Shown here one piece after another: positions 53,665-63,540 of a stretch of 64,000 nt of DNA. Below the pieces are notes generated by a model. The model was not told where the DNA came from, ran no database searches, and worked only from the letters and a program-made list of their open reading frames with translations. The number at the start of each line of letters is the position of its first letter. The first letter of the stretch is position 1. The stretch spans positions 109,677,982 through 109,741,981 of the forward strand of contig CM051457.1 in NCBI GenBank assembly GCA_028274465.1, in the 5' to 3' direction. Origin of the DNA: Plantago ovata. Its lineage: Eukaryota; Streptophyta; Magnoliopsida; Lamiales; Plantaginaceae. The translations under genes and the position numbers were made by a program.

Positions 53665-54960
53665 GTGGCTCTTCGTGGCCTGCTTGAGGGTAGACACTTT
53701 TTCTCGCCGCCATCGCCAGGAGCTCCATCTTGGCCTCGATGGCCTTATTGAGCTTCCTTGTGGCCTGTTCAGGATAAAACCTGCAAGTCAAATTTTTTGT
53801 TTAGATTTTAGTATTATATATATACACGTAAGAAATAGTTAAAACCATCAAACTTACTTCTTCCTATGGAGGAATAACACTTCCTGGCAGGGCGAGAACA
53901 CTAAGGCGCAAGGGGCCTCAAGTGCTGCCCCTGGACTTTTTACGTGGATGTACTATTATACTATCATTTTCAAGTCAAGTAAATAAATTTTCAGTATAGC
54001 TATTTGGACACAAAATCATGTTTGGCCTGACGGCTTTGTTATGGTGCCAAAAGCTTACTCTTCCGCATGGGGTCTCAAGTTCGAGACCCAGACAATACGT
54101 TTTTATATTGTTTCCATTGTTTATTTTTACATTGGCTCCTATTCCTTTCCATTTTGTCTCCTTTTAGTTTCTAGTGTTATTTTCTTTTTCCTCTTTAATT
54201 CTAACTTTCTATATTGTTCACTTTTCAAGTTTTCATTTCCTTACAATATATTTTCCATCTAGTGAATTTTATTTTGTTTTAGTATTGGTTCTTGTTTTCC
54301 GTTCTTTCATTTTTTACTTCTCTCATATTCTTCATTTTAACTTTTACTTTTCATTTCCATTTTTCCTCTTTTTACTTTCTAGTGTTATATTTTTATTTTC
54401 CTCTTTAATTCTAATTTTTATATTGTCCACTTTTCAAGTTTTCATTTCCTTACAACTTTTTTTTTTCCATCTAGTAAATTTAGTATTTTAGAAACATATG
54501 TAACTTTTTGTATTCAAATTCTACAATTTTGGAATATTTTTGTTTAATATAAAGTACATTTGAAAATGAAAAATATGATGTTGAATAATTGGTAAATTTG
54601 GAAAAGACTGAGTTTACATAATAGTTATATTTTTCTTATTAAATTCTAGAAAAATATTACGTTACATTTTTTTGCTCCCCCTGACATAAAATCCTGCGTT
54701 CGTCCCTGCTTCCTGGTCGTTGTACCTTTGCCACTGCAGTCAACACTAAGAAGGGGCATCCATCGTCCTCTAACTGCCCCAACCCCGGGTGTTGAGTCCC
54801 TGCTCGAGTTTTGTGTCTCACTCACGTGAGATGTAGTTGAGTCATTTGACTCCCACTAGGGGTGATAGGAATGGGACTCTCCGGTGACTGCTGGTCAGGC
54901 ATGTCAGAATCTGATGTCGTAGTAGCACGATGCTTGATGTATGGGGGAGGAATATACTGG
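53665..54960 (-). pseudogene. Unidentified minus-strand gene fragment split by a hAT insertion
   Basis: Two coding-like pieces flank the 53888-54708 insertion. Upstream part (54960-54717, minus strand): RPFQYIPPPYIKHRATTTSD, then SPESPIPITPSGSQMTQ. Downstream part (53887 to 53665): after a plausible GT-AG intron (about 53856-53790), FYPEQATRKLNKAIEAKMEL, then AMAARKSVYPQAGHEEPLHR and a stop. Removing the insertion and one target copy restores the link. The Pro/Ser-rich and Lys-rich style recalls plant En/Spm-associated proteins, but I cannot assign a family. Confidence 0.4.
53888..54708. mobile_element. Non-autonomous hAT-like element, 821 bp
   Basis: Perfect 8-bp target duplication CTTCCTGG at 53880-53887 and 54709-54716. 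Imperfect inverted termini: CAGGGCGAGAACAC and, from the other end, CAGGGACGAACGCAGGAT. The interior is T-rich without a transposase and has a tRNA-like patch (54055-54095, CAAGTTCGAGACCC) and an internal direct duplication: TTCTAGTGTTAT...CAAGTTTTCATTTCCTTAC recurs at about 54170 and 54375. Confidence 0.82.
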
Positions 54961-55228
54961 AATGGTCTCTATCGAGGCATATCTAAAAAATATAGTAATA
55001 AGCTTAGTATAACAATAGTGCAACCATGCATAACATAGTCAAACATATAACTCCTATAACAAACTAAGTATAACAAAACAAACAAAATGAGCAAAATGAT
55101 CTTGGATGCCCTGCGGGTGGCCATACACACAAGTCTGGGCACCAGCAGGGCGTCCAAGGTTGTTTACCTAGAGGAGCATTGCACTGCACATGATCCCAAC
55201 ATCGAATTTAGCCCTGAGAATATTTTTT
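54961..55228. other. Spacer
   Basis: Possibly continues the unidentified minus-strand gene (coding-like GCATCCAAG/ACGCCCTGC stretch at 55105-55160), but no frame can be fixed. Confidence 0.3.
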
Positions 55229-55395
55229 CTTGTTTGAAACGGCAAATCTAATTGTCATACTTTTACACTACAATTTTACCACCTTATAACTCCACCTATA
55301 CCATTTTATGTCTCCGTCAGAGTTCGAGAACCCCCGACCCGACCTCTCATGTGCTACTCCATCATCTTTACCGATTACCTTATAATTCCGCCCTG
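55229..55395 (-). mobile_element. SINE-like element, copy 2
   Basis: On the minus strand a B-box-like GGGTTCTCGAAC is followed by GACGGAGACATAAAATGG, GTGGAGTTATAAGGTGGT and the tail TTTGCCGTTTCAAAC, the same 3' word as the local L1 copies. Shares its body with 46390-46545. Confidence 0.55.
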
Positions 55396-55648
55396 AGAAG
55401 AATTGAAATGCTAGATGCTAGTCACGCTCCAACCATTCTTATTGAACCACGTCCCCCATGTCCTGTGATCAATAGCTAAGATCTCAAGTTGGTGTCTGGA
55501 ATTGAATGATCGATGCTAATGATATGATATATTGTTCTACAATAATATATAAAAATCCCACTTACCATATATATAGGTCTAAGTTACAGAAAAGAATGCT
55601 ATTTTATTTCCTAAAGAAAGCATTAGATGCTGATATCTGCTTGTATAT

Positions 55649-56064
55649 TATCAGAATGGACGCCATTAACATGATTGTAGGAGAGCTCAAGCTAAATTAA
55701 TATGGACTGTTTATTGATGATGAATAAAATGGACAGATTACAGTGAAAGATGGAGTAAGTGTTCTATTTATACAGCCACATAATTACTTATCTAAATAGC
55801 CAAACATGCTAACGTGCACCGGAGATATTTATCATGCTAACATGAGCCTAAAATACTAACTCTATCCTATCACAACTAAACACGTCAGCAACCATGCTCT
55901 TCACCAATATGTCTAGCTATACTACAGAGGAGTTGATAATTCTGCTCTTCTTCTTGTAACATTTCTTGAGTGATCTTTATCATGAAGTTCTTCTTCTTCT
56001 TGTTACCGTGTAGCACTCTTTTCTCTTGTAGCAAAACCACATGATTCACCTTTGTATCTTCACA
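55649..56064 (-). repeat. 3' LTR of the copia element
   Basis: 416 bp, preceded (minus strand) by the purine tract GCGGGGGAA at 56073-56065. The polyprotein frame runs through the purine tract and 59 codons into this LTR before stopping at 55887-55885. A TATAAATAGA box sits at 55772-55763. Confidence 0.95.
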
Positions 56065-59000
56065 TTCCCCCGCAAGATGTGCATATATATTATGTATGCC
56101 CATCTTGGAAAGGAAATTCTTGATCATGTAGCTTGGTAAAGCCTTGGTAAAGATGTCTGCCAACTGGTTTTCAGTTCTGATATGAACAACTGAAATTTTG
56201 CCTTCAATGATCTTCTCTCGGATGAAATGGCAATCAACTTCTATATGCTTAGTTCTCTCATGTAGAACTGGATTCTTAGCCAAATGAATACTGGACTGAT
56301 TGTCACAGTATAAGACTACTGGTTCTTTTTGTTGAATGCCAAAATCTTGCAGTAAATTGAGCAACCAAGTGATCTCACAAGCTGTATGAGCTAAGGACCT
56401 GTATTCTGCTTCAGTTGTAGACTTGCTCACAACTGTTTGTTTCTTGCTCTTCCAGCTGATAAGTGATTCACCTAGAAATACGCAATAACCAGAGATAGAT
56501 CTCCTTGTATCTGGACAAGCTGCATAATCAGAATCACAAAATCCTCTAAGAACTGGAACTGTGTTGGTTTTATAATACAAACCTTGCCCTATAGTTCCTT
56601 TTAGATATTTGATTACTTTGCAGGCTGCTGCCAAATGTATTTTTGTTGGACTTGACATGAATTGACTCAGTATCCCTACAGCATAGGTGATATCTGGTCT
56701 TGTAATGGTCAAGTAAATTAACTTCCCAACCATTTTCCTATACCTAGAAGCATCTCTGAGAGGTTCTCCCAATTTAGAACTCAAATGATGATTTTGCTCT
56801 ATAGGTATGATATCTGGTTTACAACCTGACAATCCTGCTTCATCAATAATTTCCAGTGTGTACTTTCTCTGGCAAATGTGAGTACCTTTGGAGTTTCTAG
56901 CAATTTCAAGTCCTAGGAAATATTTCAACTCTCCAAGGCTTCTAAGCTTAAACTGAGACTGCAAGAAAGTCTTTACAGTAAGCAATGATTTCTCATCTGT
57001 ACTACCCACAAGAATATCATCTACATAGACTAACAAGGCCACAAAAGTACCATTTGTTGTCTTAGTAAACAGAGAATGCTCAAACTTGGATTGTACAAAG
57101 CCATGTTTCAAGAGAGCCTGAGTGAAAGTAGCATTCCACTGTCTGGATGCCTGTTTCAAACCATATAATGATTTCTGCAATTTACAAACATACTGTTGTT
57201 TAGAAATATCGGCACATTCCCCCGGAAACTGGTATCCAGGTGGAAATTCCATATAGATATCCTCATCTAAATCACCATGCAGAAATGCATTCTGAACATC
57301 GAGTTGCTCTAAATGCCAATTGAATAGAGAAGCCAGTGCTAGAAATAATCTCACAGAAGTGAGTTTAGCAACGGGGCTGAAAGTCTCTAAATAATCAATG
57401 CCATATTTTTGTGTGAATCCTTTAGCAACTAGCCTAGCCTTATACTTGTCAAGAGAACCATCAGCCTTAAGCTTAGTCTTGAAAACAAAACGACAACCAA
57501 TTGGTTTGACATTGGGTGGAAGTGGCACCACAGTCCAAGTTTGGTTTTGTTCAAGAGCTTGAACTTCTTTTTGAATAGCAAGTTCCCATTCAGGATGTTG
57601 AATAGCCTGTTTAAAAGAAGATGGTTCTTGAAGTATCAGAAAGGCTAGAGAATAGGCTTTAAAGGAAGGAGAAAGATGAGCAAGAGAAACATAATTGGCC
57701 AAGGGATAAATGGATCCATTAGCTGAATGTTTATGAAAAAGTTTATACTGAAAACCTTGTAATCTGGTAGAATCTTGTGTTGTTCTGGTAGATCTCCGCA
57801 AAACTGGAGAAGGAGGAGGTAAGATAGATTCAATGGAAGAAGTAGGGGAAGCAATAGTTGTGGAAGAATGATCAGAACCAGAGGTAATAATATCAGGTGA
57901 GTCACTAATAGAAGAAGAAGAAATCAACTCTTGGGAAACTGGTTCTGGTGAAATGGAATTGTTAGGAGAAACGGGGGAGTTAGGCAAGGAAATCATCCTG
58001 TGTTCAATGACAGGAGATGAAGGTGAGTGCAAATCAATAGGAATCTCAGTGGAAGCTCCAGGGATGATAACAGATCTGTCAGGGACAGATGGTATCATAG
58101 CTACTGGAGTCTGAGAAGAAACTTCAGGGGTGATAGCTGATCTGACTGGAGCAGATGGTATCACAACAACTGAAGATTGTTCAGGAAAAGTATGCACTGG
58201 AAAAGAAGTACCAGTAGTGCCATTAGGTAAAATAGAAGGAAGATAATGATTTATCTCCTTCAAGTGTGTAACATCATGTGTAAGATATGGAAACACAGTT
58301 TCCACAAAGTGAATATCTCTAGAAATAAGTACCTTGTGTGTCTTTAAGTTATAAACTTTGTAACCTTTGATGTTATCAGGATAACCTATAAACACACAAG
58401 CTTCTGATCTAGGATCAAACTTAGTTCTACCATGTTGAATTGTAGAAACATGACACAGGCACCCAAACACTCTGACAGTAGAATAATCAGGTGATTTTTG
58501 AAAGAACACTTCATATGGTGTCTTATTCTTTAGAGCAGTAGAAGGTAGCCTATTAATAAGAAAAGCAGCAGTAAGAACTGCTTCTGTCCAAAATTTAATA
58601 GGCAAACCCGACTGAAAAAGAAGTGAACGGGCCACATTAAGCAGATGTTGGTGCTTTCTCTCAACTATGCCATTTTGCTGTGGAGTATAGATGCATGTAT
58701 GTTGATGTATAATGCCGAAGTGTTGCAATTTGTTAGTGAAAGAAAATTCAGTGCCATTATCAGTGCGTATGATCTTAACTTGAGCATTAAACTGAACTTT
58801 AGCATAAGCAATGAACTTAAGCATAACATCAACAACATCAGACTTGTGTTTAAGTAAGTGAATCCAAGTAATTCGACTAAAATCATCTACAATGGTCAAG
58901 AAATAGTGGTGACCATGAAGTCCAGACTTGGAGTAGGGACCCCAAACATCCACATGCAAAAGTTGAAATATAGCAGTTGTATTAGTAGTACTAGAAGAAA

Positions 59001-60981
59001 AAGAAAGTTTCTTTTGCTTTGATTGATGACAAACAGTACAATCTGCTACATTATTACTATGACAGGAAACAAAAGTAGATGAAATAGCTTTGAGTTTATC
59101 ATGAGAGGGATGACCAAGGCGAAAATGCCATAAATCAAACACTTGTGGTACATGCACCACATTATTGCTAGTAATAGGTAAAGAAATAACATGAGAGACA
59201 TAACTCTGAGTTTCAAAAGGAAATGCTTGATAGAACAGGCTCTTAACATCTAACAAGTACAGAGAATTATGCCTGTGAGCCAGTCCAATCATTTTCTTTG
59301 TGGAAATTTCCTGTATGAAACACACATTATCAACAAACTTAAAAGAAAGAATGTTATCAGCAGTGAGTTTACTAACAGAAATGAGATTAACTTGAAAACT
59401 TGGCACACAAAGAGCATTATATAAAGTGAACTGTGGTGTAAAATGAACTGTGCCTTTGTGTGTAATGGGAGCCATGGTATGATTAGGCATTTGTACTTTA
59501 GCTGTCATAGGAGTGATATCAGAAGTGAACAAAGAAGAATCACAAATAATGTGATCTGTAGCGCCAGTATCAATCACATACTGATATTTAAGCGCACTAA
59601 TATGAGGTAAAGTACTAGGATGAGAATTGATAGAGTATATACCTGCCAAGTGACTATAAACAAGAGGCATATCCCCAGAAGTAGATGGAGAATCACCAAG
59701 CCCTGCACTAGCTCTGGAGTGTGTCTTCACAGCTTCAAGTTCACTCATCAGGTACTGGACTTTGCCATGGAGAGCATCAAACCTGTCTTGGTCACTCATC
59801 ATAACATTTGCAGCATAGCCTTGAATTCCATCAGTGCTACCAGTAAAACTTCTGTTGTTGTTGTAAGCAGGTTTCTTCATAGGCTGAGAATGAGGAGCTA
59901 GGTGGAACTGCATCTGAGAGTGAGATGAAGATTGACCATAAGACTGTTGTGAAGGACCACCTTTAGAGAAAGAAGGACCAGCACCACCATTGGGAGGACC
60001 ACTAGGACCACCATTCCTAAACTTGTAATCAGCTGGATATCCAATCCTCTTAAAGCAATTCTCATAGACATGTCCAGGCCTATTACAGTAAGAGCACTTA
60101 GTCTTGGCTTTCTTTGTGGCTTGAACAGCAAAAGCAGCCGTGTCAGTGTTAACAAATGGTGTAGTGCCTTGATGGCCATGAGCACCAGTTCCTCCAGAAC
60201 CTTGAGCATAAGCATAATTAATATGCCTGGCAGCTTTGTGTCTCTCCTCCTGTTGGCATAGCTGAAAAACCCTATCAACCTTAGGCAATGGTGTCTGACT
60301 AATGAGATTAGTCCTCAGAGCAATAAAATCATCATTGAGACCCATTAGAAACTGGAAAACCTTGTCTATATCATAAGTTGCTGCTATCTTAGCATAGACC
60401 TGACAGGTACATTTTCCACATGTGCATACTGGAAGAGGCCTGTATTTACTCAAGGCTTCCCAAAGACCTGAGATCTGGGTGAAGTAATCACCAACAGGTT
60501 GAACACCTTGTGCCAGTGAGCCTAAATCAAATTGCAATGAATAAACCTTCACATTATCAGCCTCAGCATACCGAGCACTCAACTTATCCCATACATCCTT
60601 AACAGACGGTTCATTCATGACTGTGTTACCAATCTCAGGAGAAACAGAGTGCAATAGCCAGGAGAGTATCATATTGTTACAACGAAGCCATGGCTGATAA
60701 TGTTCAGAATCAACAACAGGTTTCTGAAGAGTATCGTCTATGAAGCACATTTTGCTACGAATAGACAGTTGGAGAGTAAACTTCCTTTGCCAAATGTTGT
60801 AATTCGTACCAATCAACAAAGGAGTAATCGATCCAGAGGTGCCATTATCACCATGATAGAGATGATAAGGACTATTCGGATCATCATGAATCGAAGCATA
60901 TACAGGAGTAGTACGCTGCTTATCAGTAGCCTTACCACTATCCTTAGCAGTTTCATCAACCGTATTTTCAGATCCAGCCAT
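55885..60981 (-). CDS. Copia gag-pol polyprotein, 1698 aa, uninterrupted
   Basis: Starts MAGSENTVDETAKDSG at 60981. In order: Gag (about 40-260, GTNYNIWQRKFTLQLSIRSK), a CCHC knuckle CSYCNRPGHVYENC near 296-309, aspartic protease VIDTGATDHIICD near 470, the HHCC site LWHFRLGHPS...CTVCHQSKQKK, integrase with D-D-E in LLHVDVWGPY, IIRTDNGTEF (near 737) and QQNGIVERKHQHLL, reverse transcriptase with VQNAFLHGDLDEDIYME and LLVYVDDILVGS (near 1318), and RNase H with CDSDYAACPDTRRSISG, SKSTTEAEYRSLA and ADIFTKALP. The last 59 residues (DTKVNHVVLLQEKRVLHG onward) are encoded by LTR sequence. No stop or frameshift in 5.1 kb. Gag and Pol are in one frame, as in most plant copia elements. Confidence 0.95.
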   Translation of the reverse strand: MAGSENTVDETAKDSGKATDKQRTTPVYASIHDDPNSPYHLYHGDNGTSGSITPLLIGTNYNIWQRKFTLQLSIRSKMCFIDDTLQKPVVDSEHYQPWLRCNNMILSWLLHSVSPEIGNTVMNEPSVKDVWDKLSARYAEADNVKVYSLQFDLGSLAQGVQPVGDYFTQISGLWEALSKYRPLPVCTCGKCTCQVYAKIAATYDIDKVFQFLMGLNDDFIALRTNLISQTPLPKVDRVFQLCQQEERHKAARHINYAYAQGSGGTGAHGHQGTTPFVNTDTAAFAVQATKKAKTKCSYCNRPGHVYENCFKRIGYPADYKFRNGGPSGPPNGGAGPSFSKGGPSQQSYGQSSSHSQMQFHLAPHSQPMKKPAYNNNRSFTGSTDGIQGYAANVMMSDQDRFDALHGKVQYLMSELEAVKTHSRASAGLGDSPSTSGDMPLVYSHLAGIYSINSHPSTLPHISALKYQYVIDTGATDHIICDSSLFTSDITPMTAKVQMPNHTMAPITHKGTVHFTPQFTLYNALCVPSFQVNLISVSKLTADNILSFKFVDNVCFIQEISTKKMIGLAHRHNSLYLLDVKSLFYQAFPFETQSYVSHVISLPITSNNVVHVPQVFDLWHFRLGHPSHDKLKAISSTFVSCHSNNVADCTVCHQSKQKKLSFSSSTTNTTAIFQLLHVDVWGPYSKSGLHGHHYFLTIVDDFSRITWIHLLKHKSDVVDVMLKFIAYAKVQFNAQVKIIRTDNGTEFSFTNKLQHFGIIHQHTCIYTPQQNGIVERKHQHLLNVARSLLFQSGLPIKFWTEAVLTAAFLINRLPSTALKNKTPYEVFFQKSPDYSTVRVFGCLCHVSTIQHGRTKFDPRSEACVFIGYPDNIKGYKVYNLKTHKVLISRDIHFVETVFPYLTHDVTHLKEINHYLPSILPNGTTGTSFPVHTFPEQSSVVVIPSAPVRSAITPEVSSQTPVAMIPSVPDRSVIIPGASTEIPIDLHSPSSPVIEHRMISLPNSPVSPNNSISPEPVSQELISSSSISDSPDIITSGSDHSSTTIASPTSSIESILPPPSPVLRRSTRTTQDSTRLQGFQYKLFHKHSANGSIYPLANYVSLAHLSPSFKAYSLAFLILQEPSSFKQAIQHPEWELAIQKEVQALEQNQTWTVVPLPPNVKPIGCRFVFKTKLKADGSLDKYKARLVAKGFTQKYGIDYLETFSPVAKLTSVRLFLALASLFNWHLEQLDVQNAFLHGDLDEDIYMEFPPGYQFPGECADISKQQYVCKLQKSLYGLKQASRQWNATFTQALLKHGFVQSKFEHSLFTKTTNGTFVALLVYVDDILVGSTDEKSLLTVKTFLQSQFKLRSLGELKYFLGLEIARNSKGTHICQRKYTLEIIDEAGLSGCKPDIIPIEQNHHLSSKLGEPLRDASRYRKMVGKLIYLTITRPDITYAVGILSQFMSSPTKIHLAAACKVIKYLKGTIGQGLYYKTNTVPVLRGFCDSDYAACPDTRRSISGYCVFLGESLISWKSKKQTVVSKSTTEAEYRSLAHTACEITWLLNLLQDFGIQQKEPVVLYCDNQSSIHLAKNPVLHERTKHIEVDCHFIREKIIEGKISVVHIRTENQLADIFTKALPSYMIKNFLSKMGIHNIYAHLAGECEDTKVNHVVLLQEKRVLHGNKKKKNFMIKITQEMLQEEEQNYQLLCSIARHIGEEHGC

Positions 60982-61230
60982 TTCTCAATCAAATCTCAAA
61001 AAAAAAGTAAACCGATAGCAATAACAACGAAGAGCAGTAATAGTTGCAGAGTGCTTAAAATCGAACAAGCAAGCTATGGAAGTACTGAAATCGAAGATGC
61101 AGACCTAATCGAGCTGAGAAAGGAAGTACAGTGTGAACTCACCAACAATCGAGCGGAAGACGAGAGAAAAACAAAGCGAGATGAACTGTAAACAAGCTCA
61201 ATCATACACAGAAAACCGCACGACGGCTCT

Positions 61231-61237
61231 GGTACCA
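61231..61237 (-). promoter_or_regulatory. tRNA primer-binding site of the copia element (core)
   Basis: On the minus strand TGGTACCAGAGCC begins directly after the 5' LTR end (CTGATA at 61238) and runs to about 61225. It differs from the usual plant initiator-tRNA site TGGTATCAGAGC by one base. Confidence 0.8.
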
Positions 61238-61653
61238 TATCAGAATGGACGCCATTAACATGATTGTAGGAGAGCTCAAGCTAAATTAATATGGACTGTT
61301 TATTGATGATGAATAAAATGGACAGATTACAGTGAAAGATGGAGTAAGTGTTCTATTTATACAGCCACATAATTACTTATCTAAATAGCCAAACATGCTA
61401 ACGTGCACCGGAGATATTTATCATGCTAACATGAGCCTAAAATACTAACTCTATCCTATCACAACTAAACACGTCAGCAACCATGCTCTTCACCAATATG
61501 TCTAGCTATACTACAGAGGAGTTGATAATTCTGCTCTTCTTCTTGTAACATTTCTTGAGTGATCTTTATCATGAAGTTCTTCTTCTTCTTGTTACCGTGT
61601 AGCACTCTTTTCTCTTGTAGCAAAACCACATGATTCACCTTTGTATCTTCACA
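61238..61653 (-). repeat. 5' LTR of the copia element
   Basis: 416 bp identical by eye to 55649-56064. The promoter TATA box is TATAAATAGA at 61361-61352 (minus). The 62-codon frame at 61662-61474 is the LTR copy of the polyprotein tail and not a separate gene. Confidence 0.95.
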
Positions 61654-61658
61654 TATAT

Positions 61659-63034
61659 GCACTTAAAAAAATCACAAATATTTTGATGCTCAATCAAATC
61701 GGTCGGAACTATTGCTCTACGCCATTGCCAATAAGAACTTCTCTTTGCGACACAAAGTTACTTTATCAATAGATTTTGTTAGATTCTTTCGGTTTGTTTG
61801 CCATCATCTCTAACCCTGTGGATTTTCCATGGACTTAGCTTAAAGGTTGCTAGTTGCTACGCTGTGTTATATAGTGTCTCATCCGTGGCGTTTTATGTAT
61901 TGTACCATGCGATACACAAATCACATAGTACAACCTTTACTTACGTTTCCATCAACTATTATTTCACATCTAGTAACATTTTTTAGCCTTAAACTTTATA
62001 AATCGTCATATGCTTTATGTGTGTGTTTGACTACTTAATTAGGCTCTGTTTGTTTCGTCCGAACGAAATTGAAATGAGCCGAATAGAAATAAACTGAACG
62101 ACTCCGTATTGAACTGAATTGAATTGAATCGATTTGAACTAAAATGAACTAAAAACTTAAAAACTTAACTGCAGTGACTTTTATAGAGAAATACCAGAGA
62201 GTCAGAGGCTTAAACTAGATCGACTATTTAATTTATTGCATAAGAGATGCAGTGATTAACTTAATTAATCAAGTCCCGTTTTAGCTTCTTAAAGCGTTCT
62301 AGTCTAGTCTGTCAACTTCTCCAAAAAGAAGAATATTATACCTTTTTGTTGAAGCAGCATTTGAGTTTGAGGAGTGTATTGTAAGATTCAATATGCATAA
62401 ACTTATGAGGCCAAGGAATGAATGATGTTAAGGGAAAAGAATAGTTGGCTATCTAATTATGGCACGGCTGCGCTGCGTATATATTATGCATAATGCATGT
62501 GTAGAGAATGAATGCATAAATAGAGATTCCGGATTATTCTTTTTATTACATCATGTATTAGTGGTTCGTGATGTTTTGAGCGGTGCATCATGTTTGATGT
62601 TTTCATGATTTATTTACGAGAAATTAGTGTAGTTTATTTCAGAATAACTTCAAAAGATCACATAATACTATTTGAATACTCTATCAATCAACTAGCTCTA
62701 CTTGATCTTGGAAACATTGCACATTGATCATGAAGTGAGTTTGATGTGAATGTCATGGAAGTGAGTAGGAGTGTAGGACAATGGTTGACAAAGGCTATTT
62801 TAGGAGTAAGTTTTAGAAAGAAAAAAGTAATCTCTTTTCTCTGTTTTTTCTTATATGTAGGAAAAAACCAGTTTACATTGTAATCATATGAATTAATCCA
62901 CTTATATCGGTGAGAGCTGGTTGTTTACTAACCGATCTATCTTATTATTGGTAGTATTGGTAGGTTATGTGTGAGTTTTTAAACAACTATTACCAAGCCT
63001 ACACAGGTATGTATGGAGAATTAAAAAGTGAAGA
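61659..63034. other. AT-rich spacer with a MITE end
   Basis: 62041-62160 starts GGCTCTGTTTGTTTCGTCCGA and continues into GAACTGAATTGAATTGAA words, matching one terminus of the TCAGTT MITE family (13379, 20262). An opposite end was not located. No gene found. Confidence 0.4.
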
Positions 63035-63540
63035 TGTTGAGTTCGTGACAACAATGTTACCAAATCATAAGCACACAACAACAACTAACCCCCAAGATAC
63101 GCTGCACCAATCAAAACACACACAATTGACAGAAAACAGAGCAAGACTACGAGCAAGAAAAAACACAAAATTTAACGTGGTTCGGTCATAAATAACCTAT
63201 GTCCACGGAGACCAAACATCTTTCACACTATAGTATCACAATCCCAATTACAAGTCACTAACAGAACCCAAGAAACAAGAATCAAAATTTCTCAAGCTAG
63301 AACTTATAAAACGATAATATATATAAAACCTTCGATGTCGATGTTGAACCGGTTTCTCCTCCAAGTTGTGTCCAATTCTCTGTCTTGAGCATACAGTCTT
63401 CCTCTCTTTATATATCTTTATATATATAGCTTCCAAAACTTTGCTAATACAAATCCAATCAAGGTATTCGACCAGGATGTCTTAATTAAGAACAATTCCT
63501 TTTCCTGACTGTTTCTGGTTGTTAACAGTGTTTCTCAACA
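63035..63540 (+). mobile_element. Possible solo LTR
   Basis: Begins TGTTGAG and ends CTCAACA, with the words AACGTGGTTCGGTC and CTATGTCCACGG (63173-63210) that often occur in plant retrotransposon LTRs. No target duplication is visible (GAAGA before, CTTTA after), so the call is tentative. Confidence 0.3.

Larger units (their letters stand above)
55649..61653 (-). mobile_element. Complete Ty1/copia LTR retrotransposon, 6.0 kb, apparently intact
   Basis: Two 416-bp LTRs, a methionine-tRNA-type primer site, one uninterrupted polyprotein, a polypurine tract and a 5-bp target duplication TATAT (55644-55648 and 61654-61658) are all present. The LTRs are identical in every position I compared, so insertion is very recent. 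The LTRs run TG...TA (TGTGAAG to CTGATA) rather than TG...CA. All catalytic motifs of a copia element are present in the usual copia order, integrase before reverse transcriptase. It could still be capable of movement. Confidence 0.95.

Noticed and set aside
61474-61662. 62-codon minus-strand frame near the 5' LTR
   Set aside because: It is the LTR copy of the copia polyprotein tail, not an independent gene.
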